Assembly: GCA_021234155.1 (NCBI GenBank)
Contig: JAJEKV010000006.1
Location: 5,923,727 to 5,987,726, forward strand
DNA: 64,000 bases
Origin: Isoetes taiwanensis
Taxonomy: Eukaryota; Streptophyta; Lycopodiopsida; Isoetales; Isoetaceae
Direction: 5' to 3'
The position numbers were made by a program, and so were the translations under genes. The notes under the pieces were generated by a model, which saw only the letters and a program-made list of their open reading frames with translations, was not told the DNA's origin and did not search any database. This document shows positions 36,041-45,762 of this stretch, in pieces. Position 1 is the first letter of the stretch. Each line of letters starts with the position of its first letter.

Positions 36041-36620
36041 GGTCTTAGAGCTTTTCTTGACTCGCAAGTCGAGAAAGGCAGCATATAGTGAAAAAGGCAA
36101 GTCTGAGGGTCTCTCTCGGCTCGCGAATCGAGAAAGGTAGTTCAGAGTAAAAGACGCAAGTATGAGGGCACGAGTCCAGAAAGATAGGTCAGAGTGAAAG
36201 ACGTAGTTTTGAGGGTCTTTCTTGACTCGTGAGTCAAGAAAGGCAGTTCAGAGTGAAAAATTCAACTTTGAGGGCCTTTCTCGACTCGCCAGTCGAGAAA
36301 GAAATCTCAGAGTGAAAAATGCAGTCCTGAGGGCCTTTCTCAACTCATGAGTCAAAAAAGACAGCTCAGAGTAAAAATTGCAATTTTTGAGGGCCTTTCT
36401 AAACTTGGAAGTTGAGAAAGCTAGTTCAGAGTGAAAAACACAATTCTAAGGGCCTTTCTCGACTCGCGAGTCGAGAAAGACAGATAGAGTGAAAATTTTT
36501 GGTCTGAGGGCTTTTCTCGTCTCGTGAGTCGAGAAACAGAGCTTAGAGTAAAAAAACACACAGGTCTGAGGTCCTTTCTTGGCTCATAGAGTGAAAAATG
36601 TAGGTTTGAAGTCTTAAAAA
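36040..36620 (+). repeat. Tandem array of about ten 60-bp units, each with a palindrome
   Basis: Units recur about every 60 bp, with palindrome centres near 36064, 36125, 36231, 36291, 36348, 36409, 36467 and 36526, plus two truncated units. The unit at 36454-36479 is a perfect 26-bp palindrome centred on ACTCGCGAGT. Other units carry paired changes that keep the symmetry (for instance TTGACTC opposite GAGTCAA where others have TCGACTC opposite GAGTCGA). Between palindromes runs 'cagagtgaaaaa...gaggg'. The array sits directly upstream of the promoter-like block at 36658. Confidence 0.85.
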
Positions 36621-36657
36621 TATAGGTCCGAGAAGGTCGAAAATGAATAACTTTCAA

Positions 36658-36790
36658 ATATCCCATCGATCCGAGCCATCGGATCGCCATTCTGGGGAGG
36701 GACGAGCGCCTATATTAGGCCTTTTCCGTTTTGGCTCGGTTATCGACGTCTTCTCACAGCAGCTCTTCTTCTCCTCTCGTGGCTTCCCTC
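36658..36790 (+). promoter_or_regulatory. Promoter-like block, copy 1
   Basis: It reads 'catcgatccgagccatcgg', then 'gggacgagcgcctatattag', then a CT-rich leader. The TATATTA is a plausible TATA box, and CT-rich sequence follows it, as in many plant 5' leaders. A second copy lies at 41204-41340 with 'cctctattagg' instead. Transcription is inferred. Confidence 0.45.
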
Positions 36791-36799
36791 CTTTTCTGC

Positions 36800-36960
36800 C
36801 TTGTCTCGGATCTTCTAGCCTCAGTTTGCTTTCTCCATTGCTTCTTTCCTCCCAGCCTGATCTTGGATTTTCTAGCCTCAGTTTGTTTTCTCCATTGGTT
36901 CTTTCCTCCCAGCCTGATCTTGGATCTTCTAGCCTCAGTTTGCCTTCCTCCTTTTCTCAT
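36800..36960 (+). repeat. Three tandem copies of a CT-rich unit of about 57 bp
   Basis: Each holds 'gatctt(g)gatcttctagcctca' and 'tttctccattg' or a variant. It follows the promoter-like block directly. Confidence 0.7.
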
Positions 36961-37846
36961 ATGTACAGCTCTTGATTTACAAAGTTTAGTTCATTTGCCT
37001 CCTCGATTGGGCATTTGCACGGTATAGCTTATGAGCTTTGGTTTTCTTTTTTCTCATTTCGATGCATGCCTATCGTCCTAGGATTTTGAGGTATGGGTTT
37101 CTTTCCGATCATGTTGCATGCCAATAGTCATGTTCGGAGGAAGATTTGGTGGAATCTTACTTGTTTACGGTCAATTTGCCTGATCAATTTTGCTTCAAAG
37201 CCATGTCTTACGCCAATTCGTTTCGATCGTTGTTTTATGCATTGGGCGTGTACTTTTTTTCTTCTCCACGAGTCTACAAAGCGGATTGGTTTTGCAGAGG
37301 TAATGCGCCGAATTGTTCTATTATGCTTAGCATGCTTGGCGACGGCACGGGGTTCCTGTTAACGATCATCCAGCGGCAATCCGCTAAAGGCGTGTCTATC
37401 TTTGTGTGTGATCTTGTTCGATCCAACATGCAAGGGCTTCCTCTGCTTTCGATCCTTGGGAGGCGGTGGATCTCGAGCTTCTGTGGCATTGCCATGCAAT
37501 CACATGGGGCGGATATCTAGCCTCTGATTCTTCCTTTTCACCTTTGATTTAGCGATGGCTCCATGGCCTTGGATACGAATCGACAGTTCCACAGCAGTCG
37601 CCCCTATTCTATAAATCGTCTCCTTGCCACGCGGATTTCTCCTGGTTTTCTCTTTGCATCTTATTTCACATGTTTGCAAGTTGATTGTTCTGGGACAGCA
37701 GATCGGCCAATCTCCTTCGATGTTTCTGTTCTCTGTGCTTCTTTGCTTTTTTTGCAGGGGACGGTTTTCTGGCGGACAGAAGGAGTAGCCGGATTCCTGT
37801 GTTCCGGCATGCAGATCGCTGCTAGGCAGGAGTTCTGGGCCGCCGA

Positions 37847-37962
37847 TCCGCCCTGCCATCTTCGGCTGGTTGAATCCAGCGTTTCTTGCCCTCCTCTCGT
37901 TCTGAGCCTGCCGGATCCGCCCTGCCACCTTCGGCTGGTTGAATCCAGCATTTTTTGCCCTC
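37847..37962 (+). repeat. 74-bp tandem duplication
   Basis: The segment 'gatccgccctgccatctt' followed by 'cggctggttgaatccagc' occurs twice in a row with few differences. Confidence 0.75.
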
Positions 37963-39029
37963 ATATCCAACCTCAACGTCTTTCTATAGTTCTCCTTTAT
38001 CTTTTCTGTGCTTCTAGCGTTCCCTTTTCTGCTTTGTGAGCTCCATCCTTTACCATGATAGGCTATAGGCCTATTTTCTCCATCGGCTCTTATTTGCCTT
38101 ATGCCCCTATATTACTTATCATGGCCTTTTCATAGCTTTTCATATTTTATAATGGTTGCATAGGTTATCTGTGCCCCCTTTACATATCCCTTGGAAGGCA
38201 TTATGAGCCACATTTACATTAGATTTTCCGTCATTTGGGTCGACCCTTCCCATGCTTGCTCCATATCGTTATTTTCAATCTTGCTACATGGCTTGTGTTT
38301 CAAGTATTCAATATGTCGGGGGTTTTTTGCTTGGGGTCATGTCGATGTTTGTTGTTCGCATCTTTACTGGACTATCAATTTAATTGCCTCGTCAGTTATG
38401 CACCTAGAGTTGCCGTGACATTGCTAGGCGTAATGGGACCTACTTTTGCCGGTTTCTTGTCTCAGAATACGATCAATGGACACATTTTTTGGTGGCTCCT
38501 CCATTTTGCTTAGATGCAGGCATTTTTTCTATGTGTTAGATGTTTTTATTCTTTTGGCATTAATTCTTTATTGGCTATTCTAGCCTAGGGTTCTGCCATA
38601 TCCTATATCAGATCCGGTGTGCACTCGATCTCGGAGCAGATCTGCTTGGCTCGGTCAGGCAAAAGGTAAGACCAGGGACCTGCAGGAAAGCATCTCGTTG
38701 GGAACACGGGCAACTTGCCGAGGCGGGTGCCACCAATTCCGGAGCTTCTCCTTCCCATGACGAATCTGTTCCTCCTCACAACGAATCTGCTCCATCGAAT
38801 TCGCTTTATCCTCAGTGACTCTGCTTCGACGAATATTTTCAAGGGCAATATTCTGCAGTATCCTGTATGTTTCTCTTTTCCCGGTTTCGCGTTTGTATGT
38901 TCCAATGTGGCACTTGTTTCGTGGCTCTGGGTTCGTCCTTGTCTCTTAGCCTTTTATGTTTCCTTAGCTCACAATTTTATATTGTTCAAGTCGTTTTATG
39001 TTTTAGTTCGCTGCTTACATATTCATTTA

Positions 39030-39440
39030 TACGTGGCCTGATCTTATCAATTTTGTGTTTTCCTATGGTTGTTTCCGATTTTTTCCTTTGCATTTGTGTT
39101 TTCTATCGGATGTTGATGCCGCCGGGAGATTTTGAAATGGGGTTTCTCGATTGGGTGGTGTATATCTTTTCATCTGTTCCCTTTTCCATTTTGGGTTTAG
39201 TTGCCAGGAGGTTTCTTTATATGTCGCATGATCTTATAAATTTTCTATTTTCCCATGGTGGTTTCGGATTTTTTCTCTTTTGCAATTGTGTTTTTCTTTT
39301 GGATGTCGATGCAACTATTTATATGTCGCCTGATCTTATAAATTTTACGTGTTCCCATGGGGTTTCGGATTTTTCTCTTTTGCAATTGTGTTTTTCTCTT
39401 GGATGTCGATGCAACTAGGGGATTTTGTGATCGGGTTCTT
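39030..39440 (+). repeat. Tandem repeat of about 103 bp, two close copies and one diverged
   Basis: The close copies begin with 'tatatgtcgc(a/c)tgatctta' at about 39221 and 39320. A weaker third copy lies at about 39035. Each ends with 'ggatg(t)cgatgc'. Confidence 0.7.
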
Positions 39441-40689
39441 AATTTGGTTGTGTATATTTTCCTATGGTCTTCTCATGGGTGGTACCTGTCGATACCGCGT
39501 GGTTTCATTTCTTTTTTATCCATTATTATTGTGTCCGATCTTTCGCCACCTATGTGCGTTTCACGATTTCTTGGCGCCTTTGTGCTTTCGGTTGCACTTT
39601 GTCTGTTTTTATATTTATGCATTTTACACATTACGATGCGTAGTTTCTTCTTCTTCATCTTCTTGCTTTGGTTCTTGATCATTATTCCGTGTTCTCAATC
39701 TCTAGCGGGATTGCATATATGTGGGCCTCATTTTATTCACTCTATGCATCTCCTAAGCTTTTTTTTCTTCTCGTGTTGTTTTCCCATTTTATGCATCACT
39801 GGGACATTTCACGGGTTTTCATTTTTCTGTTATTGTCTGCGGTATTTTTATGCGCTCTATGCCCGGTGTATGTCGGCTTCCACACTTTCCTAGGATAAGT
39901 TTTTCCTCTTTATCTGCTTCCTCCTTGGAGCCTTGTCTTGCTACCGGCTGCATTTTACCTTATGCGCATAACATGGTTTCTTTTCTTCGTTGTTGTTCTT
40001 CTCGTTACTTTCTTTGGGGTGTCTTCTTGACTTCGTCGTGGAGGACTTGTTTTATAAGGCGACCTTTTTCTTAAATCTCGTAAATTGGCGTGCTTTTCTT
40101 TCCATTGTTTTGTTCTCTAATGTCCTTCCTTTTTTAGTCAGGTGATCACCGATCTAATGCGGGCACTTAGGCTCTTCTCCTCGGCCGCTTTCTCCCCAAG
40201 GCTGCATTTCGTCTTCTTTGGTTCTCGTCGTCATCGCGAATTTCATCAAATTTTCAACTTCCCTTTCCCGCCATTTTACATTTACCCTTTTTTTTGGCTC
40301 GTCAGTCTACCTCTCGTCGGGCTCGCCCCCTGGTACCTTTTTTCCTCTCGTGCCTCAGCATGTACGCTCTTTTGTTCTCCACTTCGCATCCGCGATTTCT
40401 TTTCCCTCTCGGCCCTTTTGCTCTCGTCGTATTTTCCTTTGCGCTTTTGCGCATCTCGGAGCCCTGCCCTCACTTGGCGTGGCAATTTCTGCTGGCGGTC
40501 GCGTCTTCTCCACGCTTCGCTACGTGGTGTGCGACTCTACTCAACCTCGCCATGTTTCTCGTCCGATCTTTATCTATGCATTTTTACATTCCTATGCGTA
40601 GGTTTTTTCCTCTTTGCCTTATTCTTTCAGTTACTTGTTATTTTTCCTTCTTATTTATCCACGGACCGTAATCTGTATTTAGATAAGAC

Positions 40690-40714
40690 AAATATCCACG
40701 GACATAAGTCCGTG
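40690..40714 (+). other. Short perfect hairpin
   Basis: CCACGGAC-ATAA-GTCCGTGG, an 8-bp stem with a 4-nt loop. Its function is unknown. Confidence 0.5.
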
Positions 40715-40799
40715 GTTTGCATTCATATCATATGTGCATTGTACGTATTAACGTGGTTTGTTTTGTCATCGCCTTGTTGCCGTTCTCGTTGGCATGCCA

Positions 40800-41010
40800 G
40801 GGCGCTCCCTTCGATTCGTCATCGTGGCGGCGTCCCTTTCTTTTCATTGTTTCTATTCTCTGGTGTCCTTCCTTTTTTCAGGTCATCGCGCTGATGCCAT
40901 CCAACCGGGACGCTTCCTTAGATTCGTCATCGGGGCGGCGTGCTTTTCTTTTCATTGTTTTTTCTCTAATGTTCTTTCCTTTTTTAGGTTATTGGGCTGA
41001 TGTCGTCCGT
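40800..41010 (+). repeat. 107-bp tandem duplication containing an acceptor-like tract
   Basis: Two copies each hold 'gattcgtcatcg', a pyrimidine run ending in TTTTTTCAG or TTTTTTAG, and 'gggctgatg' or 'gcgctgatg'. If transcribed, this would duplicate a 3' splice site. Confidence 0.65.
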
Positions 41011-41399
41011 AGCAAGCGCTTTCGGCTATTCTTCTTCAGCTTCGTTTTCTTCCCCACAACTCGCTCGCGTTGCTCTACTTTTTCAGGTTATTGGGCTATC
41101 GGCTTAAAAATTTGGAGGTTTTCGTGATCACCCTAGGCTTATAGTTGAGGAAGTCCTTTGGTAGTCGGCCGGTTTTGTGTCTCTCGCGAGTCCCTTCCCA
41201 GAATCCCATCGATCCGAGCCATCGGATCGCCATTGGGGAGGGACGAGCGCCTCTATTAGGCCTTTTCCGTTTTGGCTCGGTTATGGGCGCCTTCTCCTGG
41301 CGACTCTTCTTCTCCTCTCGTGGCTTCCCTCCCTTCCCGCCCTGGCGGCGATTGGCATGGAGTCTTTTCATTTGTATTTTTTGTTGTTCATACCTCTTT

Positions 41400-41612
41400 G
41401 TTGTTCTCCACCTGTGAGTGTTGCTATTCTTATTACTGTGTTGTTCTCCACCTGCCGGTGATGCTGTTTATTTCCACCTCGAGAGTGATGCATATTTTTA
41501 CATAATGGTTCTCCACCCATTTGGGTGATGCTTTATCTTTGTTTATTTCCACCTCGAGGGTGATGCATATTTTACATAATGGTTCTCCACCCATTTGGGT
41601 GATGCTATCTTT
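41400..41612 (+). repeat. Row of six small hairpins, CCACC...GGTGATGC
   Basis: Six sites spaced about 35-60 bp apart follow the pattern CACC-loop-GGTG plus ATGC: loops CTGTGA, TGCC, TCGA(G), CATTT, TCGA, CATTT. The stem is kept while the loop varies. Larger copies of 'tgatgcatatttttacataatggttctccaccc' type (about 90 bp) are superimposed. Confidence 0.7.
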
Positions 41613-41769
41613 TTCTGTTATGTTCTTTTTTCCTTTGTTTTCATTTTCGGACTTTCTTGGTGCAACTTGTGCTATTTGTTTTCTCTGACCATTTACGGGT
41701 GTTCTTTTTGGGAGTTTTTGTTGGTATTGCTTGCAGGATTCCGCCATTTTTTCGTCGTCTGCTGGGGTC

Positions 41770-41940
41770 TGTTCTATTTACGTTAGCCATCACCCCCTCT
41801 CTTTGGTTCTCCATGGACACATTAGGGGTCGCTGGCCGCATTTCTTTGGGGTGGGTTGCTCTATTTGCGTTCGCCATCAACTCGTTTCTCTCCGTTCTCC
41901 AGGCAACACATTCAAGGTTGTTGGCGACCATTTCTCATTA
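41770..41940 (+). repeat. Diverged tandem duplication of about 97 bp
   Basis: Two copies align through 'ctatttacgttagccatca' and 'ctatttgcgttcgccatca', ending near 'catttctttgggg' and 'catttctcattaggg'. Confidence 0.5.
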
Positions 41941-41999
41941 GGGTTTTCCTCGAAAACCCGAAAGGGCGGGGTTTTTTATCCCGATGAGAAGTTGTCGCC
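41923..41999 (+). other. Long foldback with GAAA tetraloop core
   Basis: The outer arms GGCGACCATTTCTCAT and ATGAGAAGTTGTCGCC pair. The inner core AAAACCC-GAAA-GGGCGGGGTTTT forms a second hairpin. A foldback with the same core but different arms and a TTCG loop is at 57977-58047. See the findings. Confidence 0.7.
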
Positions 42000-42178
42000 A
42001 TTACCCTTTTATTTTGCCTTGGCACATTTTCTTTTTAGGGGGTAGTCCGATATTGTTCCTATGGTCGGCTATCCCCTCTCTCTCTCCCTAGTTTTTCCAC
42101 ACATTGTATACTGCTGCTGTGATGAATGACAAGCCTATCATCGGCCGGTTTTGTGTCTCTCGCGAGTCCCTTCCCAGA

Positions 42179-42436
42179 ATCATATCATATTATTATAACC
42201 TTTGTTCATATGTGATCAAACATGTAGTAAGTGTGGCGAACCGACTTGCCTACAAAAATGGTTTCTAGCTCCAATATCATAGAGTACAAATCATGACCAA
42301 TTGGACCATATCCTAAGACCATCTTAAGCATTTTCTATGTATACATATACTAAAATATAGATCCTCTCCCTTTTTTGAAGATAGCTTTTTTTAATGTATC
42401 AATGTTTACCCCGTAGCTTTTTCAAAGATAGTTTTT
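42179..42436. other. AT-rich spacer, no gene seen
   Basis: It contains 'aatgtatcaatgtttacccc' at 42391, which resembles 'aatatattaatatttacccc' at 44938, on the far side of the inverted LINE. Confidence 0.4.
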
Positions 42437-42439
42437 TTT

Positions 42440-42700
42440 TAAAACGGAACACCATATCCTATGTATTTTCTAATGGTCACTATATCCTATGTATTTCTAA
42501 TAAATACAATATCATATCCTATGTATTTTCTAATAAACACAATATCCTATATATTAGATGAACACCATATAAAAAATAGACCTTTTCCATGTATTTCTTA
42601 TGAAAAAATAGGCCCTTCTCATGTCTTTTTCAATGGACACCATAACTTATGTATTTTCTAGGTATACATATGTGAAAAAATAGACCCTCCACCCTTCTTC
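42440..42700 (+). repeat. AT-rich minisatellite
   Basis: Irregular repetition of 'catatcctatgtattttcta' and close variants at intervals of about 35-45 bp, interleaved with 'aaaatagaccctt'. Confidence 0.65.
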
Positions 42701-44040
42701 TTTTTTTTTTGGAAGGACATGACTCTTTTTATTGACAAGAACAAAGGCACAATACACAATGCACAGACAGGAATAAAGCCCTAGTGGATAGGCTGACTCA
42801 ACTAGGCATAATCACCTGTCTATGCATAAGAAGAACACCGTAAATATGTCTGCCATATTATCTCTTTTTTATCATCAGCTAGAGATGAGCAACGATAAGC
42901 TTTAGTGATCTTCTATTGAGCACAACGGAGACGCTGTTGATCAGAGATGTGTGCACCTTGGAAAATACACAAACATCGCCTTTGCCAGATAGACCACAAA
43001 ATCCAACTAGAAGCAAGATGAAATGCCCGCTTACGCAAGTTAGGCCAAACAGGGGGATAAAGTGCAAGTAGGATCTCCTGGCTAATGAGAGACACACTGA
43101 AAAGAGTGAACAACCATGCCCAAGCAAGCCATAGATGATCGCACAAGAAGAAGCAGTGTTCAATAGTTTCAACACGTTGGCCACAGAGAGGGTAACGATC
43201 TGAGACTCTAGGGTTCATCTTGTGAACCGAGACATTCACTCGAACACATCTATGGAGAATTTGCCCGGGGATGTCACATAGTTTAAGGCGTATATACCAT
43301 GTGAGTGAATGGGGTGGGTTTTTTTTTACCCTAAACCGTATGTATACATACGGATAGGGGCTTGGCTAGGGGCTTTTCTGGAGGGGAATCCAATGTAATA
43401 TGTATACGGGAAGGGGTGTTTAGAAGGTTGGACAAGACATATACGGAGGGTTTTTTGCTGACCCTATTAACGCACGTGGCGTATCCACTTTATAGTAGGT
43501 GAAACCCCCGGGAGAATTTGCCATCGCAGCGCTGACACTTTAGGGTGGAGCAATTTATCCCATGTCCACATCCAAACACTTTTCCACTGTGGTTGAGGAA
43601 CATGAAGATGCTAGTGCTGGGATGGGGGAAGAGGCTCACAATCTAAAAGCAGTCTATATGTAGAAGAAACAAACTTTTCTGGCTTAACACGTGCATTACA
43701 TATCCAAATAGGCACATCAGCCTGTGGTTGCTACACAGTGGATGGCAAAAAATCAGCCACTCCAGCCCAGATTTGCCGATCCCATCTGTATAATAAAAAT
43801 CTCGTCTGAAAAGCCTCCCATGACAAAAGATGACCAGAATCATACCAAGATGCAATCGTTAAAACCCCAGCTCACCGCCAACGCCGTTGGGTCTTTGGAT
43901 GTACGAGTGCACATAAAGGCCGCTCATCATGCATACCTTGCAGGGGAAGCCACCAGCATGACATTGACAATGAAGCACAAGTTTGGGGATTAACATGGAA
44001 TAAAGATCTAACCGCATCCCAGGAAGCAAGCAGATCTTTA
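42701..44040 (-). mobile_element. L1-type LINE, 3' half with poly(A), minus strand
   Basis: The minus-strand frames encode the zinc-finger-like C-terminal domain of plant L1 elements. CPLC-type spacing appears in YPLCGQRVETIEHCFF (about 43205-43160), preceded by VSVHKMNPRVSD and, beyond a nested insertion, by HPKVSALRWQIL (about 43560-43515). The 3' end is the T-run at about 42703-42713 on the plus strand. Upstream sequence to about 44040 encodes DLLASWDAV and CWWLPLQGMHDERPL, as in this LINE class. Stops and frameshifts show it is dead. The same family is present at 51689-52398. Confidence 0.7.
43266..43510. mobile_element. Nested small DNA transposon (MITE, about 245 bp) in the LINE
   Basis: The LINE sequence GGAGAATTTGCC is duplicated on both sides (43254-43265 and 43511-43522), and removing the insert rejoins the LINE reading frame. 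The insert ends are inverted (CGGGGATGTCAC and, from the other end, CGGGGGTTTCAC). A target duplication of 9-12 bp suggests a Mutator-type origin. The exact ends are ambiguous because of the C/G runs. Confidence 0.65.
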
Positions 44041-44930
44041 AGGAATGGGGAAGCATTTGGATATGGATGGAGAGGATACAACAAGGCCCAAATCCCAAAT
44101 CTTTACTGTTGGTCGGGGGATTCGACAGGGTTGTCCTTTGGCTCCCTTGCTCTTCACTATTGCTGCAGAAGTGTTGTCTCAACTCTTTGATGTTGCAGCT
44201 CGAGAAAGTGTCATCCAGGGTCTGCCCATGCTGGATGGTTCTCAGGAGGTGTGTAATCAGTATGCTGATGACACTTTCCTTTTTCTTATGGCCAATGATG
44301 AAAACCTCCATAATGCTAAGCTGCTCCTAGATACTTTCTCCTTGGCCTCTAGAGTTCTTGTAGGTTGGAGAAAGTGCACTGCTCTATGGACAATGGATAG
44401 TGCTGCTCCCTCTTGTATTGTTGACTACCCCTGGACAGTGCTTCCTCATGGTCAACCCACAAAGCTTTTGGGCATTCCTGTGGGGGTGCATGTTTCTGCC
44501 TCATGTGCTTGGGATGAGATCATCAAAGGTCTTGAGAAACATCTGTTCTGGTGGAAGGTGGCTAAGTTATCTTTGCCTTGTAGGATCACAGTTGCAAGAT
44601 CCGTCCTAAGCAACACCCATGTCTATATGGCATCTGTCTTACTGGCTCCTCAATGTAAGATGAATGACATCGTGTGTATTGTCAGGAATTTCATCTGGGG
44701 TGGTACCTCAGAAGGTGCTGTTGTTAAGGTATCATGAGCTAAGTGCATCAAGCCTAAGGCGGCTGGTGGCCTTGGAATGTTGGACTTCCGTCTGCAAAGC
44801 CAGGTTATGATCTCAAAGTTCAGTTGGAGGCTCCTCCTTGGTAAAGATGACTCTCTTGGCTTAAGGTTGGCGTGGCAATCACTTCTGCCGTGTCTCCCCT
44901 TTCACTAGACCCTCCTCTTTTTGACCAGGG
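44041..44930 (+). pseudogene. L1-type LINE reverse transcriptase fragment, inverted relative to its 3' half
   Basis: The frame 44045-44737 (230 aa) carries GRGIRQGCPLAPLLF at residues 23-37 and the catalytic YADD at 73-76, followed by the thumb/connection region (LLGIPVGV, then FIWGG). After the stop, AAGGLGMLDFRLQS and FSWRLLLG continue the L1 sequence to about 44900. It starts abruptly within RT, next to the opposite-strand LINE half at 44040. 5' truncation and the head-to-head join suggest twin-primed insertion. It cannot be active. Confidence 0.8.
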
Positions 44931-45132
44931 CTTTTTTAATATATTAATATTTACCCCGCTTTTTTTTCCCACCCATGCTTGAAATTTGAAATTTGGTACA
45001 TACTTTGGGACTATTCATTTCTGGCATGGCTCTAATCCTGCTTCGAGTGCTGCATTCTGGATATCCATCACTGCAGTTCTCCATAGCTAAGCCTGGATCG
45101 TCCAATCTTGTGCAGGTTCTGGGCAGCGACAA

Positions 45133-45504
45133 GTGGAAAGCAAGAAAAATCACTGTATTAAGAATTTGAAACTTTGTTTTCGGAGAATATGGCAGTTTAA
45201 TGTGAAGAAGGAAGCTTCTGCCGGAACAAAAAACAATAACGCTATGGCCTTTTCCCAGATTTCAAGTTCTTCTAAGCTCGAACTTTGTAATGATTTTTCT
45301 TGTTTTCTTGGGAAACATCTTCAGAAAATGCCAACCCTTTCTCATGGAGTGGCTGGATTCACCTGCGCAATGGCCGAATCTCTCCATTCATTACCTGTTG
45401 CTAGCTTTGGCGCTGAAGCCAAGTCTGGATCTCAATGCAGCTATGCAGGCGAATACGGTGCAAGTAGGATCAAGAGCATGAATATAGCATGCACTATACA
45501 TTAG
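45133..45504 (+). CDS. Unrecognised 123-aa frame
   Basis: An even-composition frame, Ser-, Lys- and Ala-rich, with no repeat and no motif I know (contains MPTLSHGVAGFTCAMAES). It stops just before the LTR element inserted at 45512. The flank resuming at 47735 has a short open frame (EVNWKGHCVSVNQKGRKG). It could be a host exon or retroelement debris. Confidence 0.25.
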   Translation: MESKKNHCIKNLKLCFRRIWQFNVKKEASAGTKNNNAMAFSQISSSSKLELCNDFSCFLGKHLQKMPTLSHGVAGFTCAMAESLHSLPVASFGAEAKSGSQCSYAGEYGASRIKSMNIACTIH

Positions 45505-45511
45505 GTCGCCT

Positions 45512-45716
45512 TGTTAGAATATAATTTTCGTGATCATATAGATCAAGATATATGACATGGCAAGTGCCATGTATACAGCTGATGTGGCAGTCCTAGTCAT
45601 GTAGAGAGTCATGACTTTAGATGAATAGACGTGTCCCATCCAATATATTTGTATATGCTACGTTGGGGGTTGTTCCCAATCTAATCCAATATATTCTCCA
45701 TTGTTCTATTTTAAGA
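45512..45716 (+). repeat. 5' LTR of the 2.2-kb element
   Basis: 205 bp, starting TGTTAGAATATAATTTTCG and ending TTTTAAGA. It has an unusual GA end where CA is expected, shared by both LTRs. Confidence 0.9.
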
Positions 45717-45729
45717 TGGTATCAGAGCC
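45717..45729 (+). promoter_or_regulatory. Primer-binding site
   Basis: TGGTATCAGAGCC directly follows the 5' LTR and matches the initiator-Met tRNA primer site used by plant copia elements. Confidence 0.9.
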
Positions 45730-45762
45730 TGAGTGCTCTTAATCTGATCCTGGGACGCAGGG

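Larger units (their letters stand above)
36990..41160 (+). other. 4-kb pyrimidine-rich region with local tandem duplications, coding status unclear
   Basis: The plus strand is T/C-rich throughout, and the many open frames overlap in several phases and encode Phe/Leu/Ser-rich products, as expected of unselected pyrimidine-rich DNA. One frame, 37146-37520 (124 aa, about 37274-37520 best), has a more protein-like C-terminal half but no motif. Repeated 'ccttccttttttcag' stretches (40120, 40880, 40985, 41075) resemble intron 3' ends. The sequence reads most like a long leader or noncoding transcript unit, or the body of an unknown non-autonomous element. Confidence 0.4.
41163..42178 (+). repeat. 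Segment bounded by a 42-bp direct repeat and holding promoter-like block copy 2
   Basis: The sequence 'cggccggttttgtgtctctc' with 'gcgagtcccttcccagaat' occurs at about 41163-41204 and 42137-42178. After the first copy comes the second promoter-like block (41204-41340, matching 36658-36790). After the second copy the sequence becomes unrelated and AT-rich. The repeat is far too long for a normal target duplication, so a segmental duplication or an unknown element end is more likely. Confidence 0.6.

Noticed and set aside
36040-36790. rDNA intergenic spacer with subrepeats and a Pol I promoter
   Set aside because: The subrepeats and TATATTAGG box recall a plant rDNA spacer, but no 18S sequence follows in the next 6 kb and the box recurs at 41204.
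36990-41160. Many plus-strand frames of 70-250 codons
   Set aside because: They overlap in two or three phases, are dominated by Phe, Leu, Ser and Cys, and follow from pyrimidine-rich DNA. No domain or consistent frame use is seen.
41951-41985. Bacterial-type intrinsic terminator (GC stem plus T run)
   Set aside because: The surroundings are a plant nuclear TE landscape. The hairpin is part of a longer foldback, so a bacterial terminator or contamination is unlikely.
43320-43345. ACCCTAAACC as a telomere repeat trace
   Set aside because: A single telomere-like decamer inside the MITE, with no tandem repetition.
45717-45729. Primer site taken as sign of an integrated plant pararetrovirus
   Set aside because: The TGGTATCAGAGC site is shared by copia elements. 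Paired LTRs and a target duplication show an LTR retrotransposon, and no viral genes are present.
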